64,000 nt of DNA. It comes from Papaver somniferum. Its lineage: Eukaryota; Streptophyta; Magnoliopsida; Ranunculales; Papaveraceae. Numbering within the stretch: the first letter of the stretch is position 1; every line of letters starts with the position of its first letter. This document shows positions 56,884-64,000 of the stretch, piece by piece. The position numbers and the translations under genes were made by a program. The notes beneath the pieces were generated by a model that saw only the letters and a program-made list of their open reading frames with translations, was not told where the DNA came from and ran no database searches. The stretch lies in assembly GCF_003573695.1 (NCBI RefSeq), contig NC_039367.1, forward strand, positions 156,065,085 to 156,129,084, in the 5' to 3' direction.

Positions 56884-59800
56884 ATGGGAAAGAACGATGT
56901 TGAAAGACCACAGAAGTTTAATGGAAAGGATTTCAAGAGATGGCAATCCAAGATGCTATTTTATCTAAGCCATCATGAACTGGATTATGTACTTGTTCCA
57001 CATGCTGAATTGATGAATGCTGAAGGTTTAACTGAGGAGGCGATCGAGTATAACAAGAGGTGTAATTTTCTGGCGAAAAATCATATCATGAATGGTTTGG
57101 AAGATGCGATGTATGATTTTTACAATGCTAAAGAAAATTTCAGTGCTTATGATTTGTGGACTGCGTTAGAAGCAAAGTATCAAGCGGAGACTGTAGGGAG
57201 CAAGAAATTTCTGGTGGCGAAGTTTATGGACTTCAAGATGACGAATGATAAACCTGTTGTTGATCAATTTCTCGAATTTCAACAGATCATTAATGAAATT
57301 CTTGCTGAAGGTATGGTCATTGATGAGACGTTTCAAGTATCTGCGGTAATTGAGAAGTTACCATCTTCTTGGTCTGAATACAAGAAAAAGCTAAGACATG
57401 AAACTGGCGAGATCAACATGGTTGAATTAGGAAAAAAAATTCAAGTGGAAGAGATGCTGTGCACCAAGGATAAGAACGTGTCTTCTGCAAGGGACATGAG
57501 TAACAAAGCTCATATGACTGAACACAGATCTTCCAAAGCTGGAAAAGGTGAGAGTAACAATCGTAACTCTAAGCGTGGTCCTCCCAAGAAAGGTATGTTT
57601 CGAAAACCAGAGTCTAGCATTACTAAAATTAAGGGTGCTTGTTATGCGTGTGGAGTTACTGGACATATGGCAGTTCACTGTAGACATCGTAAGGACAAAA
57701 AGGATAGTGCTAACTTGGTTGAAAAGAACAAGGACGAGTTTTCTGCAGTAGTGTCTGAAGTTAATTTGGTGACCAATGTGATGGACTGGTGGGTAGACTC
57801 TGGAGCTACCAAGCATGTTTGTGGGAACAGAGACCTGTTCACCTCCTACCAGAGGGTAGGGGAAGGCGAGAAACTCTATATGGGTAACTCATCTGCATCA
57901 GAGGTTGCAGGAAAAGGAAAGGTCGGTCTGAAGCTCACATCTGGCAAGACTCTCACATTGAATGAAGTTCTTCATGTTCCAGACATCTGCAAAAATCTTG
58001 TTTCTTGTTCTGTTTTAGATGATAAGGGTTTTAAAGTTTCAATTGAGTCTGGAAAACTTATAGTAACTAAGGGCAATGATTATGTGGGTAAGGGTTATAA
58101 GACTGGAGGTCTTTACAAACTTAATGTAACCTGTCCTGAAGTGAAATTGAATGATTCTTCTGCTTACATGTGTGTGTCATCGAATGTTTGGCATGGTAGA
58201 CTTGGTCATGTAAATTACAAATCAATGCATAAACTGGATAGCGTAGGCTGCATACCCAAATTCACTTTGGATAAAAGTTATAAGTGTGAGATTTGCGTAG
58301 AATCTAAGCATGCTAAGAAATCATTCAGGAAGAATGTCCAGAGAAACACTAAACCCTTAGAATTGATTCATTCAGACGTAGTTGACATGAAGTCAGTTCA
58401 AACTAGAGGTGGTAAGAAATGGTTTGTCACTTTTATAGATGATTGTACGAGGTACTGTCAGGTTTATTTGCTTAGAGGGAAGGACAATGCCTTAGAAGCC
58501 TTTAAGATATATAAACGTGAAGTTGAAAACCAATTGAATGCTACCATTAAAACTTTTAGGTCTGACCGTGGTGGTGAGTATCTAATTCCTATTGGAGATT
58601 TCTGTGAAGAACATGGGATAATACATGAAACTACAGCCCCTTATTCACCTCAATCCAATGGTGTAGCTGAACGAAAGAACCGTACCCTTAAGGATATGAT
58701 GAATGCCATGTTGATTAGTTCAGGATTACCTTCGAATTTGTGGGGGGAGGCTATCCTCTCAGCCAATTACATCCTGAACAGAGTACCCTTTAAAGGATCA
58801 GATAAAAGTCCATATGAGTTATGGAAAAGTAAACAACCATCTTATGATTACTTCAAAGTGTGGGGGTGCTTGGCAAAGGTGGCCATCCCTCCTCCTAAGA
58901 CAAATAAGATAGGACCCAAAACCGTTGATTGTGTTTTTATAGGGTATCCTGAGCATTTTAGTGCTCATAGGTTTATGGTTGTGAGTTCTGAAATTTCTGA
59001 CATAGGGTTGAATACTATCATGGAGTCTAGGGATGCTGAGTTCTTTGAGAATGTTTTTCCTATGAAACGTGATTCTCGAAAGAGATGTTTAGATGATCCC
59101 CTAGAATTTACATCATCCAGTCAGTCATTACCTTTAGAGGAAGATGAACCAGAAATAGAACCTAGAAGAGGTAAAAGGGTTAAAACTATGAAAACCTATC
59201 CTGGTTGCATTACATACCTAGCCGAGTCTGATCCTCAGACTTACAAAGAAGCCATGACTTGTCCTGAAGCTCCGTGGTGGAAAGAAGCTTCAATTAGTGA
59301 AATGGATTCCATTCGAGAAAACGGTACTTTTGAACTTGTAGATTTACCTCCAGGGTCTAAGGCCATAGGTTGTAAATGGATTTTCAAGAGAAAACGTAAT
59401 ATAAATGGAACTATTGAAAAATACAAGGCTAGGTTGGTAGCGAAAGGCTATAAACAGATAGAAGGTATAGACTTCTTTGATACATATTCACCAGTAAGTA
59501 GAATTAGCTCCATTAGGATGTTAATTGCTATAGCTTCTGTCCATAACCTACAGATACATCAAATGGATGTAAAGACAGCGTTTTTGAATGGTGAATTAGA
59601 TGAAGAAATTTATATGGAACAACCCGAAGGATTTGTAGTTAAAGGTTGTGAGAAGAAGGTTTGTAAACTGAAGAAATCTTTGTATGGATTGAAACAAGCA
59701 CCTAAACAGTGGCATGAGAAATTTGATCATGTGATGATTTCTAGTGGTTTTAGAATTAATGAATCTGATAAGTGTGTTTATACTAAACTTGTCAAGGATG

Positions 59801-60768
59801 CCTGTGTGATTGTATGCTTGTATGTTGATGATATGCTTATACTAGGTACAAACATGGATGTTATTAATACCACTAAGAAAATGTTGAATGAGAACTTTGA
59901 CATGAAAGACTTAGGCCCCGCTGATGTCATATTAGGGATGAAGATTAGAAAAACTTCTAATGGCTATAGTCTGAGTCAGTCTCATTATGTTGAATCCATA
60001 CTTAAGAAATATAATCAGTTTGACTGTAAACCTGTTTGCACTCCATATGATTCTTCTTGCAAACTCATGAAGAATAAGGGTGTAGGTGTTAACCAACTTG
60101 AATACTCAAGAGTCATAGGAAGTCTGATGTATTTGATGAATTGTACGAGACCAGACATTGCTTATGCTGTGAGTAGGTTAAGCAGGTATACTTGTAATCC
60201 AGGGCAGAAACATTGGGATGCACTTAATAGAGTGCTAAAGTACTTGAAGTACACAATGACCTTTTGTTTGAATTACGAAGGGTATCCGGCCGTCCTTGAG
60301 GGATTTTGCGATGCGAACTGGATAGCAGACTCAGAGGAGTCTAAGTCTACGAGTGGATATGTATTCACTCTAGCAGGTGCGTCTGTATCTTGGAAGAGTT
60401 CCAAACAGACATGTATAGCTCGCTCAACTATGGAGTCGGAGTTTATTGCGTTAGATAAAGCAGGAGAGGAGGCCGAATGGCTAAGAAACTTTTTAGAAGA
60501 TATTCCTCTCTGGCATAGGCCTGTGCCAGCTATATCTATACATTGTGACAGCAAATCTGCAATAGGTAGAGCTAAAAATAGCTTCTACAATGGAAAGTCT
60601 ATACATATGCGTAGAAGACATGATTCTTTGAAATTACTAATCTCAACAGGCGTTATTTCCATAGATTGGACAAGGTCCAAGGAGAATATCGCGGACCCTT
60701 TGACGAAAGGCTTGTCCAAGGAGATAGTTAGTAAAGCATCGAAGGGGATGGGGCTTAGGCTCAAATAA
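56884..60768 (+). CDS. Copia 3 gag-pol polyprotein, intact
   Basis: 1294 codons from ATG 56884 ([20 protein letters not shown]); the frame is also open 24 codons upstream but without ATG. Domains in order: UBN2-type gag (about 1-210); basic linker; CCHC knuckle [14 protein letters not shown]; aspartic protease [15 protein letters not shown]-pre-integrase [13 protein letters not shown]; integrase with the HHCC finger (CEICVESK) and D,D-35-E residues ([15 protein letters not shown]); RT ([34 protein letters not shown]); RNase H ([31 protein letters not shown]) to the C-terminus [10 protein letters not shown]. It packages and reverse-transcribes the element RNA and integrates the cDNA. No stop or frameshift was seen. 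Confidence 0.93.
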   Translation: MGKNDVERPQKFNGKDFKRWQSKMLFYLSHHELDYVLVPHAELMNAEGLTEEAIEYNKRCNFLAKNHIMNGLEDAMYDFYNAKENFSAYDLWTALEAKYQAETVGSKKFLVAKFMDFKMTNDKPVVDQFLEFQQIINEILAEGMVIDETFQVSAVIEKLPSSWSEYKKKLRHETGEINMVELGKKIQVEEMLCTKDKNVSSARDMSNKAHMTEHRSSKAGKGESNNRNSKRGPPKKGMFRKPESSITKIKGACYACGVTGHMAVHCRHRKDKKDSANLVEKNKDEFSAVVSEVNLVTNVMDWWVDSGATKHVCGNRDLFTSYQRVGEGEKLYMGNSSASEVAGKGKVGLKLTSGKTLTLNEVLHVPDICKNLVSCSVLDDKGFKVSIESGKLIVTKGNDYVGKGYKTGGLYKLNVTCPEVKLNDSSAYMCVSSNVWHGRLGHVNYKSMHKLDSVGCIPKFTLDKSYKCEICVESKHAKKSFRKNVQRNTKPLELIHSDVVDMKSVQTRGGKKWFVTFIDDCTRYCQVYLLRGKDNALEAFKIYKREVENQLNATIKTFRSDRGGEYLIPIGDFCEEHGIIHETTAPYSPQSNGVAERKNRTLKDMMNAMLISSGLPSNLWGEAILSANYILNRVPFKGSDKSPYELWKSKQPSYDYFKVWGCLAKVAIPPPKTNKIGPKTVDCVFIGYPEHFSAHRFMVVSSEISDIGLNTIMESRDAEFFENVFPMKRDSRKRCLDDPLEFTSSSQSLPLEEDEPEIEPRRGKRVKTMKTYPGCITYLAESDPQTYKEAMTCPEAPWWKEASISEMDSIRENGTFELVDLPPGSKAIGCKWIFKRKRNINGTIEKYKARLVAKGYKQIEGIDFFDTYSPVSRISSIRMLIAIASVHNLQIHQMDVKTAFLNGELDEEIYMEQPEGFVVKGCEKKVCKLKKSLYGLKQAPKQWHEKFDHVMISSGFRINESDKCVYTKLVKDACVIVCLYVDDMLILGTNMDVINTTKKMLNENFDMKDLGPADVILGMKIRKTSNGYSLSQSHYVESILKKYNQFDCKPVCTPYDSSCKLMKNKGVGVNQLEYSRVIGSLMYLMNCTRPDIAYAVSRLSRYTCNPGQKHWDALNRVLKYLKYTMTFCLNYEGYPAVLEGFCDANWIADSEESKSTSGYVFTLAGASVSWKSSKQTCIARSTMESEFIALDKAGEEAEWLRNFLEDIPLWHRPVPAISIHCDSKSAIGRAKNSFYNGKSIHMRRRHDSLKLLISTGVISIDWTRSKENIADPLTKGLSKEIVSKASKGMGLRLK

Positions 60769-61340
60769 TTAAACTTGCCATGAAGGATACTCAACCTTGC
60801 TGACTGGAGATTCCAAGATCAAGGTTTCGAATGAGACAACTAATTTGTGGTAGTTAAAGGTAAACACTATCAGATAATTTTATTATATGTCCCTTCCCTA
60901 TGGTGTTGATGTGATAGTGTGACTGCATGTGGAGGATGACTTTTAATTAAGTCTTAATGAGTTCTATAGTTTCAATTTAAGATTGAAGTGGGGTGTAGTA
61001 GTAAGCACTCTTGATGGAACTCACCTATCTGAATGAGGAAGTGGGTCGCTTCCTATGAGAATGGAGCCAATTCTTTAGAGCATTCTGAGAAACAGGATAT
61101 GTCTAGGGCCAAAATGGACAAAACGGCACGAACTTAGCAACACTTGGAGGATATCATGCGTGGATATTATTTGAACTACACCAAACGCTAGCAGTTCAAG
61201 ACATCGCGTTCACTGTTTAGCTAGTAGTTCCGGTAACTTCTCACTAAGCAAGGTTCAAGACCTCATGGACACCTTTGCCTAAATGGTATTTTCCTTACTC
61301 TGATTTTTTCGTTTTCCGATATTTCATTCATGTGGGGGAT
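60769..61340 (+). other. Copia 3 3' untranslated region and polypurine tract
   Basis: No ORF. Ends with CATTCATGTGGGGGAT before the 3' LTR. Confidence 0.7.
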
Positions 61341-62132
61341 TGTTGGAGAAAATGAGTTTTAATTAAAAAGATTTTATGGTCTTGGTATGGTTTGATCTAA
61401 TGACCTAAGGGTCTAAGGATACTCACTCATTTTTGGGTGAATGAAGTGGAACCTTTAGTCCCACATTGTGGAAAACTAAAGAGGAGCTCCACTATATAAT
61501 CATACACTTATGTATGAATTGTAAAACGTGGGTGGAGCGGGTGGGCAAAAATACATATTTTGACCCATGCGATATACGCGTATACCATGCACCAAGTCCC
61601 TTTCCTATTCGGATTTACTTTTTGGAGAATTTTTTCTTTAGGAATTTAATTCCAAAATTATTTTTTAAGAGTTTTATTTGTGGGAAATTCCTTTTACGAG
61701 TTTTACTTGTTTTTGAAGAAAACAAAAAAACCTAACTTGATTTGCAAGTATCTCATCCTATAAATATGACTCGAAATTCTGTTTTTTAAAAAAAAAAACA
61801 CACAAGCAGCGACTATCTCTAGGTCTACTTTTCTTCTTCTTCTTATATTTTGTGCGGCGTTTTGCTTCCATCCCTGTTGCTGAGTTCGAGAGTGGGTAAC
61901 TTGCGTTGTGCTAACTCAAGTTATATCGGGCAGTCTTATCCTGGACACATCTTCGCACGTTGGGGTTTAGCATTACTTCAGAGTACACCCGCGAACTAAT
62001 GTGTTAAGGACAGCTTGTTGAACCTGTGATTCTGCCCTCATCAATTTGTTCGTGGTAGAGTTGTTTGATACTGTTCTTTATATTATTGTTTGATACATCT
62101 GACGTTTCTTCAATTGTTGCAAGATTCCAACA
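61341..62132 (+). repeat. 3' LTR of Copia 3
   Basis: Pairs with 56064-56854 and is followed by target duplication TGTTC and then mTERF copy D 3' flank. Confidence 0.9.
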
Positions 62133-62137
62133 TGTTC

Positions 62138-62521
62138 ATATACCCTCTGTAGACTGCAATCAAGCTCTCCATATAATAACCCGACTAATCAAGTTAGTTC
62201 CTTGTATAGAACACTTTTGAATTTTCCATCTGAAAGCTCTTACGCATCTGTAACATATTTGCAGTCAAAATGATGCCTTACTTAGTAGATTGAAACTTCA
62301 TGGTTTAGGTAATATTTAAGAAAATTCTACTACAAATTAAAAGTTTCTTAGTCTACTTTGTATTTAAACAAAACTTCTGTGGGAGTATGAGGTGACAAAG
62401 TGTCTTTAGATTTGCTTTTCGTTACTCAACTGAACTTTCCGTCTCAGTAAGTGAAAGGGTATAAAATCTAACTGACTGCAAGAGATTTGTGGGTGCAGTA
62501 TGTTTTTTGCTTTACTCTGTC
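62138..62521. other. mTERF copy D 3' flank
   Basis: Matches the region after copy C (54570 on: TGCAATCAAGCTCTC, ACCCGACTAATCAAGTTAG, GCTTTTTTGCTTTACTC-like). No coding sequence. Confidence 0.6.
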
Positions 62522-62997
62522 TGTAGTTGTAAGAAATCATACAACTACACCACACTAAAACTGATTCAATTTCCAGGTGATCATTATGAACTCTTGTCTT
62601 ATTAATTGAAGATTGGGAATGTTTACAAAATAGATTTAAGTATTACAACAATTATACTTGAAATCTAGATTTACTTTCTCTCTCTCCCTATTTCTTGATC
62701 AAGACTTACCTCAAAATTCTCCTAGAAACAATGACCTCTCCCCTTTATATAGAATTTTACATAGTGGATGATAGCTAAGAAACTCATTATTTTCGGGATC
62801 ACTATGCGACATTCGTTCATATACAATCGCTCATATTCGCATAGTGTACCTCCTCGCACAGTTCTTCACACTTTACTCGTGACTTTGCTGACATCATCTG
62901 GTGCGTCATCTCAACTTTGTTGTGTGCGATTCTGTTCGCTTATGTTATATTCTTTACTTCGCTTGATTACTAACGTGTGCGATATTTAACTCCTACA
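62522..62997 (-). mobile_element. solo LTR, 476 bp
   Basis: Bounded by TGTAG...CTACA, with perfect 5-bp target duplications CTGTC (62517-62521 and 62998-63002). The uninterrupted site can be seen in the related flank at about 43790 (TTTACTC then TCGTTCGAA). Minus-strand CTATATAAAGGGGAG near 62745 looks like the LTR TATA box, so orientation is minus. No internal retroelement sequence remains, as after LTR-LTR recombination. Confidence 0.8.
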
Positions 62998-63002
62998 CTG
63001 TC

Positions 63003-63288
63003 GTTCGAACGTATGAATACATCACCAATTGCTGCACGATTTTCTTGAGTAAGCGCTAATTTTGGATCTATATATGTTATGTTGACTGTGTTGGGATTTG
63101 AGATAAGTTTTATGATAGATTCTTAGCAAAACCAGATGACATCTAGCTGAACAAGTAATCCCGGATTGGCTTTAATTAGTCAAACAGCTTTCAATTTCTT
63201 AGTTTTGTTCTAGTTACAATCTGTTTCGAGGTTTAGGATTTTCTTTCCTAATTTAACCTGATTTCCTTTTTCTAGTAGCATTAAAGCG
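63003..63288. other. spacer upstream of third F-box gene
   Basis: No ORF or repeat recognised. Probably holds promoter sequence for the downstream gene. Confidence 0.4.
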
Positions 63289-63297
63289 TATATAAAA
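63289..63297 (+). promoter_or_regulatory. TATA box of third F-box gene
   Basis: TATATAAAA lies 89 bp before the ATG at 63378, with a leader of AACAACCAACAAGTTCTTC type in between. Spacing fits a plant core promoter. Confidence 0.65.
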
Positions 63298-63377
63298 AGG
63301 CCGAGCAATCCAGAACAACCAACAAGTTCTTCTAACTATCTTCCTAAACCCTAGTTTTTTAATTTCTTTTAACTACA

Positions 63378-64000
63378 ATGGGGTTTTCAATGGATTATTT
63401 CAGCATTGTCCCTGTAGATATCACATCAGAGATATTAACTCGACTACCAATGGAGTCGGTTCTTGATTGCAAATTAGTTTGCACTAATTGGAAAAGTCTT
63501 ATTCGTCAGTTATCATTCTCAAAGGTGCACTTATATCGTCATAATCATCCTGCTGGTAAGTTGGCGTTTAGAAATACGACTGATAACAAAGAAATTTTTT
63601 ACTATTTTGAATGTGATGAGAATCATGATGAGCCAATTCAGAGAACTAAAAGAATTAAATTTAGCTCTCCGTTTAGTGATACTATGTTTGTTGGTTCATG
63701 TAATGGGTTGATCTGTCTTCTTGACTACGATTACCCATCTTTTTGTATTTGTAACCCAATCACTCGAGAATATGTTTTGCTTCAATACTTTAAGAGGGAT
63801 GCTGAAGAATATGATCATTGGGTGGGTGGATTTGGTTATCTTTCTTCCACCAATGAATACAAAGTTGTAGGAATATGTAAGTTGGAGAGCGGGTTTGTAG
63901 AAGTCTATATATACACTCTAGGCAGTGGATATGGATGGAGAAACGTTGGAAACTTCAATTTTGAACTCAGTCAGCGTCGTATGGACCATGGTATCTTTCT
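63378..64000 (+). CDS. F-box / FBA-domain protein, partial at window end
   Basis: ATG at 63378; the frame stays open for 207 codons to the edge. The F-box is near the start (VPVDITSEILTRLPMESVLD, then CKLVCTNWKSLIRQL). FBA signatures follow: MFVGSCNGLICLLDYD, FCICNPITREYVLLQYF, GGFGYLSSTNEYKVVGI, VEVYIYTLGSGYGWRNVG. It resembles the second F-box gene (11595) in order and wording, so they are paralogues. Expected role: substrate receptor of an SCF ubiquitin ligase. No lesion is visible in the part shown; about half of a typical 400-residue protein is present. Confidence 0.85.
   Translation, partial: MGFSMDYFSIVPVDITSEILTRLPMESVLDCKLVCTNWKSLIRQLSFSKVHLYRHNHPAGKLAFRNTTDNKEIFYYFECDENHDEPIQRTKRIKFSSPFSDTMFVGSCNGLICLLDYDYPSFCICNPITREYVLLQYFKRDAEEYDHWVGGFGYLSSTNEYKVVGICKLESGFVEVYIYTLGSGYGWRNVGNFNFELSQRRMDHGIF

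Larger units (their letters stand above)
56064..62132 (+). mobile_element. Ty1/Copia retrotransposon 3, young and coding-intact
   Basis: LTRs 56064-56854 and 61341-62132 (791 and 792 bp) begin TGTTGGAG and end TTCCAACA. They differ at only about four places, for example GAACTCC versus GAGCTCC and GTATACCC versus GTACACCC. The target duplication TGTTC is perfect (56059-56063 and 62133-62137). One uninterrupted polyprotein runs 56884-60768. CATGTGGGGGAT precedes the 3' LTR. The sequence after the 5' LTR, ATCTTAACACATTAG, does not contain the usual TGG... primer site. It is the most recent insertion in the window and potentially still mobile. Confidence 0.93.

Noticed and set aside
1..64000. tRNA, rRNA, CRISPR or organelle DNA
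   Set aside because: No cloverleaf with both arms, no rRNA core sequence, no spacer-repeat array and no plastid gene order was seen on reading.

Overview
This window is nuclear DNA of a flowering plant, almost certainly a eudicot. The evidence is three F-box genes of the FBA type, a tandem cluster of plant mTERF-family genes, a plant mobile domain (PMD) gene remnant, and many plant LTR retrotransposons (Ty3/Gypsy of the Tat type, a second Gypsy element, several Ty1/Copia, one LARD). The F-box and mTERF expansions give a weak impression of a Ranunculales (poppy-like) genome, but nothing here proves the species. I saw no bacterial, plastid or viral operon, no rRNA or tRNA gene and no CRISPR array.

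Layout. 0.15-1.4 kb: 151-bp satellite. 1.7-4.1 kb: a SINE-like patch, a CACTA-type transposon end and a broken PMD gene on the minus strand, set in an array of alternating inverted 9-mers. 4.2-7.2 kb: intergenic DNA with short tandem and dispersed repeats. 7.3-12.9 kb: two F-box pseudogenes on either side of a 1.6-kb nonautonomous TIR transposon with a 9-bp target-site duplication. 13.2-62.2 kb: a decayed tandem cluster of mTERF genes, with copies or fragments at 13.47, 14.66-36.15, 36.83, 42.98, 44.41-54.57 and 55.54-56.06 kb. 63.4 kb to the end: a third F-box gene, open to the window edge and with a good TATA box.

The mTERF cluster has been broken up by successive LTR-retrotransposon insertions. 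A 20-kb Tat-type Gypsy (14775-35238) sits in codon 41 of one copy. Inside it lies a minus-strand LARD (about 20479-27244). A Copia (37588-42473) lies between copies. A 4.2-kb Gypsy (44561-48742) and a Copia (49157-54063) both interrupt a second copy. A young, coding-intact Copia (56064-62132) sits in a third, followed by a solo LTR (62522-62997). For most insertions the duplicated target bases are visible and the host reading frame can be followed across the element, so order and relative age can be read directly.

The most unusual content is an intron-bearing gene on the antisense strand of the Tat element, with its own TATA box and pyrimidine-rich leader. Next are a LARD whose only long ORF ends in a membrane segment next to the 3' LTR, a 23-bp hairpin shared between an LTR and the gag of the same element, and two unrelated arrays of alternating inverted short motifs near transposon remnants. 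Of the recognised protein genes, only the Copia polyprotein at 56884-60768 and the partial F-box gene at 63378 look undamaged; the LARD ORF at 22958-24688 is open but has no clear start.
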